Source: Aphelocoma coerulescens
Taxonomy: Eukaryota; Chordata; Aves; Passeriformes; Corvidae
DNA: 64,000 nt
Assembly: GCF_041296385.1 (NCBI RefSeq)
Contig: NW_027183581.1
Location: 146,576 to 210,575, forward strand
Direction: 5' to 3'
In this document: piece after piece, positions 35,959-48,487 of the stretch
How positions within the stretch are numbered: position 1 is the first letter of the stretch
Layout: the number at the start of each line of letters is the position of its first letter
The notes under the pieces: generated by a model
What the model was told of the DNA's origin: nothing
Database searches by the model: none
What the model saw: only the letters and a program-made list of their open reading frames with translations
Made by a program: the position numbers and the translations under genes

Positions 35959-37782
35959 GGCTCTCCTGGGAGCCACGGGTCACAAAGCACCGTGGGCTCT
36001 GTGCAGCCCCGCTGTGTCACAATGGCCGCTGGCTTCCACGAGCCCCCGCAGTGTCCCAGTGGGCCCCGTGGCTTTAGGAGTGGGTGGCTGGGAGTTGGTG
36101 CCAGCGGCTGGGGGAGCAGCAGCAGGGACTGTGTGTGGACAGTGCCATGGCCACTTGTGTGGCCACTGGTGTCTCTGTGCCAGGCACAGCCGTGGTGTGT
36201 AACACCGGTTCTGGGTCCTTTGGCTGTGCAGGTGGCAGTCACGGCCTGGAGCAGGGCTGCTCCCGGGGGACAGCCTGGGGCAGGAGGCTGCTGGAGATTC
36301 ATTCCCCACACTCCTTGTCATGAGGTGCTCAGAGTGATTGGAAAGGCTGTTGGCAGCAGGCAGTTCTCTGGGTTCAAGCTGTGGAGCTGTCAGCGGGAAT
36401 GCAAAGGCCAAGCTGGTGAGCCTTTTGTCCTGGTGCCTTTAGTGTGTGAGCAGTCCCTGGTGCCGTTGTCTTTGGATCCTGAGTGTGGGAGAGGCAAGGC
36501 TTAGGATGGTGCGTAGAGCTGAGAAGGAAAGTGCCGAGAGCAGCATGTGTGCTGCTGCTTTGAGGGGTGCAGTTGAAGTTGTAGGCAGCAAGAGCTTTCT
36601 CAGCTGGCCCTTTTGTGAGCTCTGCTTTTGCCAGATGACTTCCATCTTACCCTCTTACCATCTTAGCCTCTCATTTTTGCATATCCCAAACCCCCTTCCA
36701 AACATCCAGCAGCTGCTTGTAAAGAAGAAGTCCTAGAACAAAAAGCCAGTGCTGCCTTTCATAGCCCCTTTGCTGTCTATGAAGTAGAGGAAAGAAGCTA
36801 GTGAGACGCACTTTCTTTCTCAACTCCATAGAGCGCATCCTTCTCTCAAGGTGGCAGAGTCCTTGGCGGAAGTGAAGCATCTGCAGCTGCAGTTCAGACT
36901 GAGAGATGTGCCAGGACAGGAAACATTTGCTGACCTTCCCTGTTCCCTGTGCAACATGATTCTCGCATCCCAGTCACTTTCACATACCTTCGGTATCCCT
37001 GAGTCCAAGCAGCTAAAGCTCACAGAGACAGAAGTGTCAGGAAGGAAAACGTTCCAAAAGCACCCCCTTCTCTTATCAGCATATAAATTGTGCACAACAG
37101 GCTGCGGCACCGAACCTTCCTTCTCAGATAGACATGCCATCACACTTTTCACTCTTGCAGCTCGGTTGAAAAGCTCCAGCAGCTGCTCCCGCAATAGCAA
37201 AAGGTTCTAGAAGTGAAAGCCAGTTTGGGGCTGCACCTTCTCCTTGCCGCATGTAAGCCACACCAAACTCCCTGATGCACTCTGTCCTCCCCTTCTCAAA
37301 GGAGTAGACGGTGGCATCAGGACACACCTGTGTCCCAGCAGCTGGGTGCCCAGCCGGGAGCAGGAGCAGGGCTGGGGCTGCTCCCAAAGTTGCCCCGCCC
37401 CAATGCCAGAGCCGGACATATGCTGAGGGGGGGCTGGATCAGGCTTTATTGTCCAGCTGCATGCCAGGAGTGAGCACAAAATCTACCTGCATTCTCTGCA
37501 GCATGCCATCCTGGAGCAGAGCCATTGCCAAAGGAAGCCGTGAGCCCGTGCCAAGCCAGTGCCGGAGTGGGATCCTAGCAGCACCTGTGGAAGCCGGGAG
37601 AGAGGAGCCCACCTGGAGCAGGTTCGTGCAGGATTAATCATCCCGTGGCTTCCCACCAGGGTCCTGTTGCTTCCAAAAGGCCCCACAGTGTCACTGTGGC
37701 CCCTCGGTTCCACCAGGTTCCATAGCGTCACTGTGGTGCCCAGGGTTCCGTCAGCTTCGCCAGCATCCCCACGGTCTGCAGA

Positions 37783-38157
37783 GCTCCCCGAGCTTCTGTG
37801 GTGTCACAGTGGAGGCAGGGTTGCATCAGGTTCCATAGCATCAGCACGGTCTCCAGGGCTCCCAGAGGTTCTGTGGTGTCACAGTGGAGGCAGGGTTGCA
37901 TCAGGTTCCATAGCATCACCACAGTCTCCAGGGCTCCCTGAGCTTCTGTGGTGTCACAGTGGAGGCAGGGTTGCATCAGGTTCCATAGCATCAGCACGGT
38001 CTCCAGGGCTCCCAGAGGTTCTGTGGTGTCACAGAGGAGGCAGGGTTGCATCAGGTTCCATAGCATCACCACGGTCTCCAGGGCTCCCTGAGCTTCTGTG
38101 GTGTCACAGAGGAGGCAGGGTTGCATCAGGTTCAATAGCATCAGCACAGTCTCAAGG
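37783..38157. repeat. 75-bp minisatellite, five-copy allele in unit 15
   Basis: Five 75-bp copies give a 2,268-bp unit. The fourth-to-fifth region has the CATCACCACGG variant, suggesting internal duplication of copies 2-3 rather than of copy 4. Confidence 0.9.
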
Positions 38158-41100
38158 GCTCCCCTGAGCTTCTGTGGTGGTGTCACAGAGGAGCCAGGCT
38201 TCCTTGTAGTTCCCCAGCATCACAAAGGCTCTCCTGGGAGCCACGGGTCACAAAGCACCGTGGGCTCTGTGCAGCCCCGCTGTGTCACAATGGCCGCTGG
38301 CTTCCACGAGCCCCCGCAGTGTCCCAGTGGGCCCCGTGGCTTTAGGAGTGGGTGGCTGGGAGTTGGTGCCAGCGGCTGGGGGAGCAGCAGCAGGGACTGT
38401 GTGTGGACAGTGCCATGGCCACTTGTGTGGCCACTGGTGTCTCTGTGCCAGGCACAGCCGTGGTGTGTAACACCGGCTCTGGGTCCTTTGGCTGTGCAGG
38501 TGGCAGTCACAGCCTGGAGCAGGGCTGCTCCCGGGGGACAGCCTGGGGCAGGAGGCTGCTGGAGATTCATTCCCCACACTCCTTGTCATGAGGTGCTCAG
38601 AGTGATTGGAAAGGCTGTTGGCAGCAGGCAGTTCTCTGGGTTCAAGCTGTGGAGCTGTCAGCGGGAATGCAAAGGCCAAGCTGGTGAGCCTTTTGTCCTG
38701 GTGCCTTTAGTGTGTGAGCAGTCCCTGGTGCCGTTGTCTTTGGATCCTGAGTGTGGGAGAGGCAAGGCTTAGGATGGTGCGTAGAGCTGAGAAGGAAAGT
38801 GCCGAGAGCAGCATGTGTGCTGCTGCTTTGAGGGGTGCAGTTGAAGTTGTAGGCAGCAAGAGCTTTCTCAGCTGGCCCTTTTGTGAGCTCTGCTTTTGCC
38901 AGATGACTTCCATCTTACCCTCTTACCATCTTAGCCTCTCATTTTTGCATATCCCAAACCCCCTTCCAAACATCCAGCAGCTGCTTGTAAAGAAGAAGTC
39001 CTAGAACAAAAAGCCAGTGCTGCCTTTCATAGCCCCTTTGCTGTCTATGAAGTAGAGGAAAGAAGCTAGTGAGACGCACTTTCTTTCTCAACTCCATAGA
39101 GCGCATCCTTCTCTCAAGGTGGCAGAGTCCTTGGCGGAAGTGAAGCATCTGCAGCTGCAGTTCAGACTGAGAGATGTGCCAGGACAGGAAACATTTGCTG
39201 ACCTTCCCTGTTCCCTGTGCAACATGATTCTCGCATCCCAGTCACTTTCACATACCTTCGGTATCCCTGAGTCCAAGCAGCTAAAGCTCACAGAGACAGA
39301 AGTGTCAGGAAGGAAAACGTTCCAAAAGCACCCCCTTCTCTTATCAGCATATAAATTGTGCACAACAGGCTGCGGCACCGAACCTTCCTTCTCAGATAGA
39401 CATGCCATCACACTTTTCACTCTTGCAGCTCGGTTGAAAAGCTCCAGCAGCTGCTCCCGCAATAGCAAAAGGTTCTAGAAGTGAAAGCCAGTTTGGGGCT
39501 GCACCTTCTCCTTGCCGCATGTAAGCCACACCAAACTCCCTGATGCACTCTGTCCTCCCCTTCTCAAAGGAGTAGACGGTGGCATCAGGACACACCTGTG
39601 TCCCAGCAGCTGGGTGCCCAGCCGGGAGCAGGAGCAGGGCTGGGGCTGCTCCCAAAGTTGCCCCGCCCCAATGCCAGAGCCGGACATATGCTGAGGGGGG
39701 GCTGGATCAGGCTTTATTGTCCAGCTGCATGCCAGGAGTGAGCACAAAATCTACCTGCATTCTCTGCAGCATGCCATCCTGGAGCAGAGCCATTGCCAAA
39801 GGAAGCCGTGAGCCCGTGCCAAGCCAGTGCCGGAGTGGGATCCTAGCAGCACCTGTGGAAGCTGGGAGAGAGGAGCCCACCTGGAGCAGGTTCGTGCAGG
39901 ATTAATCATCCCGTGGCTTCCCACCAGGGTCCTGTTGCTTCCAAAAGGCCCCACAGTGTCACTGTGGCCCCTCGGTTCCACCAGGTTCCATAGCGTCACT
40001 GTGGTGCCCAGGGTTCCGTCAGCTTCGCCAGCATCCCCACGGTCTGCAGAGCTCCCCGAGCTTCTGTGGTGTCACAGTGGAGGCAGGGTTGCATCAGGTT
40101 CCATAGCATCAGCACGGTCTCCAGGGCTCCCAGAGGTTCTGTGGTGTCACAGTGGAGGCAGGGTTGCATCAGGTTCCATAGCATCACCACAGTCTCCAGG
40201 GCTCCCTGAGCTTCTGTGGTGTCACAGTGGAGGCAGGGTTGCATCAGGTTCCATAGCATCAGCACGGTCTCCAGGGCTCCCAGAGGTTCTGTGGTGTCAC
40301 AGAGGAGGCAGGGTTGCATCAGGTTCCATAGCATCAGCACAGTCTCAAGGGCTCCCCTGAGCTTCTGTGGTGGTGTCACAGAGGAGCCAGGCTTCCTTGT
40401 AGTTCCCCAGCATCACAAAGGCTCTCCTGGGAGCCACGGGTCACAAAGCACCGTGGGCTCTGTGCAGCCCCGCTGTGTCACAATGGCCGCTGGCTTCCAC
40501 GAGCCCCCGCAGTGTCCCAGTGGGCCCCGTGGCTTTAGGAGTGGGTGGCTGGGAGTTGGTGCCAGCGGCTGGGGGAGCAGCAGCAGGGACTGTGTGTGGA
40601 CAGTGCCATGGCCACTTGTGTGGCCACTGGTGTCTCTGTGCCAGGCACAGCCGTGGTGTGTAACACCGGCTCTGGGTCCTTTGGCTGTGCAGGTGGCAGT
40701 CACGGCCTGGAGCAGGGCTGCTCCCGGGGGACAGCCTGGGGCAGGAGGCTGCTGGAGATTCATTCCCCACACTCCTTGTCATGAGGTGCTCAGAGTGATT
40801 GGAAAGGCTGTTGGCAGCAGGCAGTTCTCTGGGTTCAAGCTGTGGAGCTGTCAGCGGGAATGCAAAGGCCAAGCTGGTGAGCCTTTTGTCCTGGTGCCTT
40901 TAGTGTGTGAGCAGTCCCTGGTGCCGTTGTCTTTGGATCCTGAGTGTGGGAGAGGCAAGGCTTAGGATGGTGCGTAGAGCTGAGAAGGAAAGTGCCGAGA
41001 GCAGCGTGTGTGCTGCTGCTTTGAGGGGTGCAGTTGAAGTTGTAGGCAGCAAGAGCTTTCTCAGCTGGCCCTTTTGTGAGCTCTGCTTTTGCCAGATGAC

Positions 41101-42243
41101 TTCCATCTTACCCTCTTACCATCTTAGCCTCTCATTTTTGCATATCCCAAACCCCCTTCCAAACATCCAGCAGCTGCTTGTAAAGAAGAAGTCCTAGAAC
41201 AAAAAGCCAGTGCTGCCTTTCATAGCCCCTTTGCTGTCTATGAAGTAGAGGAAAGAAGCTAGTGAGACACACTTTCTTTCTCAACTCCATAGAGCGCATC
41301 CTTCTCTCAAGGTGGCAGAGTCCTTGGCGGAAGTGAAGCATCTGCAGCTGCAGTTCAGACTGAGAGATGTGCCAGGACAGGAAACATTTGCTGACCTTCC
41401 CTGTTCCCTGTGCAACATGATTCTCGCATCCCAGTCACTTTCACATACCTTCGGTATCCCTGAGTCCAAGCAGCTAAAGCTCACAGAGACAGAAGTGTCA
41501 GGAAGGAAAACGTTCCAAAAGCACCCCCTTCTCTTATCAGCATATAAATTGTGCACAACAGGCTGCGGCACCGAACCTTCCTTCTCAGATAGACATGCCA
41601 TCACACTTTTCACTCTTGCAGCTCGGTTGAAAAGCTCCAGCAGCTGCTCCCGCAATAGCAAAAGGTTCTAGAAGTGAAAGCCAGTTTGGGGCTGCACCTT
41701 CTCCTTGCCGCATGTAAGCCACACCAAACTCCCTGATGCACTCTGTCCTCCCCTTCTCAAAGGAGTAGACGGTGGCATCAGGACACACCTGTGTCCCAGC
41801 AGCTGGGTGCCCAGCCGGGAGCAGGAGCAGGGCTGGGGCTGCTCCCAAAGTTGCCCCGCCCCAATGCCAGAGCCGGACATATGCTGAGGGGGGGCTGGAT
41901 CAGGCTTTATTGTCCAGCTGCATGCCAGGAGTGAGCACAAAATCTACCTGCATTCTCTGCAGCATGCCATCCTGGAGCAGAGCCATTGCCAAAGGAAGCC
42001 GTGAGCCCGTGCCAAGCCAGTGCCGGAGTGGGATCCTAGCAGCACCTGTGGAAGCCGGGAGAGAGGAGCCCACCTGGAGCAGGTTCGTGCAGGATTAATC
42101 ATCCCGTGGCTTCCCACCAGGGTCCTGTTGCTTCCAAAAGGCCCCACAGTGTCACTGTGGCCCCTCGGTTCCACCAGGTTCCATAGCGTCACTGTGGTGC
42201 CCAGGGTTCCGTCAGCTTCGCCAGCATCCCCACGGTCTGCAGA

Positions 42244-42619
42244 GCTCCCCGAGCTTCTGTGGTGTCACAGTGGAGGCAGGGTTGCATCAGGTTCCATAGC
42301 ATCAGCACGGTCTCCAGGGCTCCCAGAGGTTCTGTGGTGTCACAGTGGAGGCAGGGTTGCATCAGGTTCCATAGCATCACCACAGTCTCCAGGGCTCCCT
42401 GAGCTTCTGTGGTGTCACAGTGGAGGCAGGGTTGCATCAGGTTCCATAGCATCAGCACGGTCTCCAGGGCTCCCAGAGGTTCTGTGGTGTCACAGAGGAG
42501 GCAGGGTTGCATCAGGTTCCATAGCATCAGCACGGTCTCCAGGGCTCCCCTGAGCTTCTGTGGTGTCACAGAGGAGGCAGGGTTGCATCAGGTTCAATAG
42601 CATCAGCACAGTCTCAAGG
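42244..42619. repeat. 75-bp minisatellite, chimeric five-copy allele (76-bp extra unit) in unit 17
   Basis: The extra copy is 76 bp. It begins with the array-terminal variant GCTCCCCTGAGC and then continues as an internal copy (TGTGGTGTCACAGAGGAGG). This looks like a misaligned exchange between the degenerate last copy and an internal one, and it makes unit 17 2,269 bp long. Confidence 0.88.
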
Positions 42620-45600
42620 GCTCCCCTGAGCTTCTGTGGTGGTGTCACAGAGGAGCCAGGCTTCCTTGTAGTTCCCCAGCATCACAAAGGCTCTCCTGGG
42701 AGCCACGGGTCACAAAGCACCGTGGGCTCTGTGCAGCCCCGCTGTGTCACAATGGCCGCTGGCTTCCACGAGCCCCCGCAGTGTCCCAGTGGGCCCCGTG
42801 GCTTTAGGAGTGGGTGGCTGGGAGTTGGTGCCAGCGGCTGGGGGAGCAGCAGCAGGGACTGTGTGTGGACAGTGCCATGGCCACTTGTGTGGCCACTGGT
42901 GTCTCTGTGCCAGGCACAGCCGTGGTGTGTAACACCGGCTCTGGGTCCTTTGGCTGTGCAGGTGGCAGTCACAGCCTGGAGCAGGGCTGCTCCCGGGGGA
43001 CAGCCTGGGGCAGGAGGCTGCTGGAGATTCATTCCCCACACTCCTTGTCATGAGGTGCTCAGAGTGATTGGAAAGGCTGTTGGCAGCAGGCAGTTCTCTG
43101 GGTTCAAGCTGTGGAGCTGTCAGCGGGAATGCAAAGGCCAAGCTGGTGAGCCTTTTGTCCTGGTGCCTTTAGTGTGTGAGCAGTCCCTGGTGCCGTTGTC
43201 TTTGGATCCTGAGTGTGGGAGAGGCAAGGCTTAGGATGGTGCGTAGAGCTGAGAAGGAAAGTGCCGAGAGCAGCATGTGTGCTGCTGCTTTGAGGGGTGC
43301 AGTTGAAGTTGTAGGCAGCAAGAGCTTTCTCAGCTGGCCCTTTTGTGAGCTCTGCTTTTGCCAGATGACTTCCATCTTACCCTCTTACCATCTTAGCCTC
43401 TCATTTTTGCATATCCCAAACCCCCTTCCAAACATCCAGCAGCTGCTTGTAAAGAAGAAGTCCTAGAACAAAAAGCCAGTGCTGCCTTTCATAGCCCCTT
43501 TGCTGTCTATGAAGTAGAGGAAAGAAGCTAGTGAGACGCACTTTCTTTCTCAACTCCATAGAGCGCATCCTTCTCTCAAGGTGGCAGAGTCCTTGGCGGA
43601 AGTGAAGCATCTGCAGCTGCAGTTCAGACTGAGAGATGTGCCAGGACAGGAAACATTTGCTGACCTTCCCTGTTCCCTGTGCAACATGATTCTCGCATCC
43701 CAGTCACTTTCACATACCTTCGGTATCCCTGAGTCCAAGCAGCTAAAGCTCACAGAGACAGAAGTGTCAGGAAGGAAAACGTTGCAAAAGCACCCCCTTC
43801 TCTTATCAGCATATAAATTGTGCACAACAGGCTGCGGCACCGAACCTTCCTTCTCAGATAGACATGCCATCACACTTTTCACTCTTGCAGCTCGGTTGAA
43901 AAGCTCCAGCAGCTGCTCCCGCAATAGCAAAAGGTTCTAGAAGTGAAAGCCAGTTTGGGGCTGCACCTTCTCCTTGCCGCATGTAAGCCACACCAAACTC
44001 CCTGATGCACTCTGTCCTCCCCTTCTCAAAGGAGTAGACGGTGGCATCAGGACACACCTGTGTCCCAGCAGCTGGGTGCCCAGCCGGGAGCAGGAGCAGG
44101 GCTGGGGCTGCTCCCAAAGTTGCCCCGCCCCAATGCCAGAGCCGGACATATGCTGAGGGGGGGCTGGATCAGGCTTTATTGTCCAGCTGCATGCCAGGAG
44201 TGAGCACAAAATCTACCTGCATTCTCTGCAGCATGCCATCCTGGAGCAGAGCCATTGCCAAAGGAAGCCGTGAGCCCGTGCCAAGCCAGTGCCGGAGTGG
44301 GATCCTAGCAGCACCTGTGGAAGCTGGGAGAGAGGAGCCCACCTGGAGCAGGTTCGTGCAGGATTAATCATCCCGTGGCTTCCCACCAGGGTCCTGTTGC
44401 TTCCAAAAGGCCCCACAGTGTCACTGTGGCCCCTCGGTTCCACCAGGTTCCATAGCGTCACTGTGGTGCCCAGGGTTCCGTCAGCTTCGCCAGCATCCCC
44501 ACGGTCTGCAGAGCTCCCCGAGCTTCTGTGGTGTCACAGTGGAGGCAGGGTTGCATCAGGTTCCATAGCATCAGCACGGTCTCCAGGGCTCCCAGAGGTT
44601 CTGTGGTGTCACAGTGGAGGCAGGGTTGCATCAGGTTCCATAGCATCACCACAGTCTCCAGGGCTCCCTGAGCTTCTGTGGTGTCACAGTGGAGGCAGGG
44701 TTGCATCAGGTTCCATAGCATCAGCATGGTCTCCAGGGCTCCCAGAGGTTCTGTGGTGTCACAGAGGAGGCAGGGTTGCATCAGGTTCCATAGCATCAGC
44801 ACGGTCTCCAGGGCTCCCCTGAGCTTCTGTGGTGGTGTCACAGAGGAGCCAGGCTTCCTTGTAGTTCCCCAGCATCACAAAGGCTCTCCTGGGAGCCACG
44901 GGTCACAAAGCACCGTGGGCTCTGTGCAGCCCCGCTGTGTCACAATGGCCGCTGGCTTCCACGAGCCCCCGCAGTGTCCCAGTGGGCCCCGTGGCTTTAG
45001 GAGTGGGTGGCTGGGAGTTGGTGCCAGCGGCTGGGGGAGCAGCAGCAGGGACTGTGTGTGGACAGTGCCATGGCCACTTGTGTGGCCACTGGTGTCTCTG
45101 TGCCAGGCACAGCCGTGGTGTGTAACACCGGCTCTGGGTCCTTTGGCTGTGCAGGTGGCAGTCACGGCCTGGAGCAGGGCTGCTCCCGGGGGACAGCCTG
45201 GGGCAGGAGGCTGCTGGAGATTCATTCCCCACACTCCTTGTCATGAGGTGCTCAGAGTGATTGGAAAGGCTGTTGGCAGCAGGCAGTTCTCTGGGTTCAA
45301 GCTGTGGAGCTGTCAGCGGGAATGCAAAGGCCAAGCTGGTGAGCCTTTTGTCCTGGTGCCTTTAGTGTGTGAGCAGTCCCTGGTGCCGTTGTCTTTGGAT
45401 CCTGAGTGTGGGAGAGGCAAGGCTTAGGATGGTGCGTAGAGCTGAGAAGGAAAGTGCCGAGAGCAGCGTGTGTGCTGCTGCTTTGAGGGGTGCAGTTGAA
45501 GTTGTAGGCAGCAAGAGCTTTCTCAGCTGGCCCTTTTGTGAGCTCTGCTTTTGCCAGATGACTTCCATCTTACCCTCTTACCATCTTAGCCTCTCATTTT

Positions 45601-46455
45601 TGCATATCCCAAACCCCCTTCCAAACATCCAGCAGCTGCTTGTAAAGAAGAAGTCCTAGAACAAAAAGCCAGTGCTGCCTTTCATAGCCCCTTTGCTGTC
45701 TATGAAGTAGAGGAAAGAAGCTAGTGAGACGCACTTTCTTTCTCAACTCCATAGAGCGCATCCTTCTCTCAAGGTGGCAGAGTCCTTGGCGGAAGTGAAG
45801 CATCTGCAGCTGCAGTTCAGACTGAGAGATGTGCCAGGACAGGAAACATTTGCTGACCTTCCCTGTTCCCTGTGCAACATGATTCTCGCATCCCAGTCAC
45901 TTTCACATACCTTCGGTATCCCTGAGTCCAAGCAGCTAAAGCTCACAGAGACAGAAGTGTCAGGAAGGGAAACGTTCCAAAAGCACCCCCTTCTCTTATC
46001 AGCATATAAATTGTGCACAACAGGCTGCGGCACCGAACCTTCCTTCTCAGATAGACATGCCATCACACTTTTCACTCTTGCAGCTCGGTTGAAAAGCTCC
46101 AGCAGCTGCTCCCGCAATAGCAAAAGGTTCTAGAAGTGAAAGCCAGTTTGGGGCTGCACCTTCTCCTTGCCGCATGTAAGCCACACCAAACTCCCTGATG
46201 CACTCTGTCCTCCCCTTCTCAAAGGAGTAGACGGTGGCATCAGGACACACCTGTGTCCCAGCAGCTGGGTGCCCAGCCGGGAGCAGGAGCAGGGCTGGGG
46301 CTGCTCCCAAAGTTGCCCCGCCCCAATGCCAGAGCCGGACATATGCTGAGGGGGGGCTGGATCAGGCTTTATTGTCCAGCTGCATGCCAGGAGTGAGCAC
46401 AAAATCTACCTGCATTCTCTGCAGCATGCCATCCTGGAGCAGAGCCATTCCCAAA

Positions 46456-47190
46456 TGAGGCTGCTGGGATGTGGGGGAATGCTGAGGGCAGGACAGGGGG
46501 CTGACAGTGCCCAGATTTTCTGGGGCTATTCCCAGGAGGCCCCAGGGCCTGAGGACAAGGTGTGTCCTCTAAGCCCTTGGTGGAAGATACGCTGCCATGA
46601 CCCTGGGCACCAAGTCTTGGCTTCTCCTGGACACTGCCAGCCCTGCCAGGGCCCTTGGCCATGTCCAGCACAGCTTGTCCTGCGCTGTCCCACCGCTGCT
46701 GCTGTGTCCCTGCAGGCTGCACACTCCCATCTCACTGCCCCACCACCAGCTCTGCCCTGCCACCTCCAGCCCTGGCCTGAGCTGTGCCCAGCCTCACCCT
46801 CTGTGCCTTGGGCACACACACATGCCCTGAGCTCATCCTCCCTCTGGGTGCTTCTGCCCCCACGCTGCCCTGGGAGGGACATTTCCTCCTCCTCATGCCC
46901 AGTGTCCCCCTGCCCAGCTGCTCTGTGGGGCAGTGCGTGTCTCTCCTGCTGTTCCCTGCCTCCCAGGAAAGCTGTACCATGTGGGGCACGGCCCTTCCAG
47001 CAGCCTCCCAGCCCCTCAGCCTTGTTGGACCCTTTCCCCTGAGCAGACAGCAGCAGCATCTCCGTGCTCTGCCCAGCGTGCTCCTTTCGTCACCAAACTG
47101 CGGGAAAATAGAAACTGTCCTACACCATCTCTGAAGTGTTAGAGAATCAGGCCCTGTGGAACCAACGAGCCCTTGGGACACAGGAGGATC
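46456..47190. other. Non-array flank with a dispersed repeat; no gene recognised
   Basis: This GC-rich sequence lies immediately right of the macrosatellite. Open frames on both strands overlap and lack recognisable domains. The part around 46783-46882 recurs inverted at 62863-62970, and a looser relative is found inverted around 57800-58060. It is best treated as a dispersed repeat. Confidence 0.6.
46783..46882 (+). repeat. Dispersed repeat A, left copy (inverted relative to 62863-62970)
   Basis: It contains CAGCCTCACCCTCTGTGCC, CATGCCCTGAGCTCATCC and CCCTGGGAGGGACA. The reverse complement of 62863-62970 carries the same blocks in the same order with few mismatches. Confidence 0.85.
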
Positions 47191-47530
47191 TCGTGTAACC
47201 AAGGGTCAGTTCTGACACTGTAGATCCAAGGAGATCCTTGTGACACTCTGGGGCCTTGTGGAACCCTTCTGCCCTGGTCTCTGCACCAAGGAGACCCTTG
47301 TGCCACTACGGGACCTTGTGCAGCCAAGGAGAGCATTGTGAGAGTGCGGGGCCATGGAACCAAGGGACCATTGTGACCTTGTGGGGCCTCATGGACTCAA
47401 GGGACCATTGCCACACTGTGGGGCCTCATGGAATGAAGGGTCCATTGTGACACTGCAGAACCAAGGACACCATGGTTACACTGTGGGGCCCATGGAACCA
47501 AGGCACCATTGGGACACCCCGTGGCCTCAT
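47190..47530 (+). repeat. Degenerate ~41-bp minisatellite (CCATTGTGACACTGTGGGGCC type)
   Basis: About eight imperfect copies of a unit like AAGGGACCATTGTGAC followed by TGTGGGGCCTCATGGA. Related motifs occur at 57600-57760 and 63010-63275, and loosely inside the macrosatellite unit (GTCACTGTGGCCCC). Confidence 0.8.
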
Positions 47531-48487
47531 CCTCTTGAATTTCAACAGATCTGAGGGATGGCAGGACCTGCAGGCAGCACTGAAGGATTCTGGGAAGAAC
47601 CCTTGATCCCTGCTCCAAAGGAAATCAGAGAAAGACCCCTGGTAAGATAAAGGCACCTTTTCCTTTCCCAGTGTAAACTGTTGACCTGCCTGTAAGGTGC
47701 AGCAAAAGCTTTGCAGGGTTTGGTTCAAGGTACCCAAGGTTGGAACAGGGAAGTGTTCGAGTCCCTTCTAAGAGAAGGGTTGGAATCTTTGTGCTATGGC
47801 TGCCTGGGATCCATGGAACAAGTGTGTTCTGGCAGACTCTGGGACCTCGAGAGCAATCCCATCCAGGAGCCAGCACTGGACCTGCACCCTGGTGGGAGCA
47901 GCATGGTACGGATGGAAAACGGGCAGCTGGGTGTGCAGTGGGAACCTCAACCCAGGTCATAGAAGCCCAGGCTTTAGCTTTGAACACATCAGCACAAAAA
48001 GCAGAATGAATGACCTTTCCTAGAAATCACTGAAGGAAAAAAGGTGAACATATGGACTGATTTGAACTCTGGGTTTGGAATAATAGACGCCCAGGGAGCC
48101 ACATGGAAGGAAAGGGCACAGAGGTCTCCAGTGAGTACAAAAAGAAATCAGTCACCTACTGCAGAGTGTGCCAAAACCAAAAGAAGTGGCCCTGATGCCC
48201 TTGTAAAGCCCATGGGTTTGGAGACTCCCCAGTTAATCCAGGGACTCCATTGGCTGACCAAACAGCTCAAGAGGGTGCTGAAAAAGCTCTCCTTGCACTA
48301 ATACCTAGCAAAAACTTGAATGTTCTGCAACAAAAGCCAGATTCCAGTGATCAGGACAGGCAGTCAGCCCCATCAGCAGCAGCTACGGAAAATCCCAGCA
48401 GGTGATTGGTAACCCCGTGTGGGCAGGTAATTGGAGCTCCACAATTAATGTATAATGGAACTAAAACATCAGGAAACACATTAGGAA
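47530..48487. other. Unassigned flank, possibly 5' remains of the class I ERV
   Basis: I see no domain, RNA gene or clear repeat. Short plus-strand frames (for example 48044-48301) precede the integrase fragment and could be decayed pol, but nothing in them is diagnostic. Confidence 0.35.

Larger units (their letters stand above)
35954..46455. repeat. 2,193-bp macrosatellite array, right block (rest of unit 14, units 15-18, partial unit 19)
   Basis: The array resumes directly after the right LTR and its target-site duplication. Unit starts are 37034 (2,268 bp), 39302 (2,193 bp), 41495 (2,269 bp), 43764 (2,193 bp) and 45957 (partial, about 499 bp). Long and short units alternate. Units 15 and 17 share A at unit position 1704. 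Units 16 and 18 share T near unit position 554 and G in the GTCACGGCC variant. This suggests a two-unit higher-order period of about 4,461 bp. Unit 16 has a private change at 41269 and unit 19 one at about 45969. Homology ends at about 46455, where GCCATTGCCAAAGGAAG becomes GCCATTCCCAAATGAGG and unrelated sequence follows. Confidence 0.97.

Noticed and set aside
46526..47059. 177-195-codon overlapping frames just right of the array
   Set aside because: They cover a dispersed repeat found inverted elsewhere in the window and have no domain.
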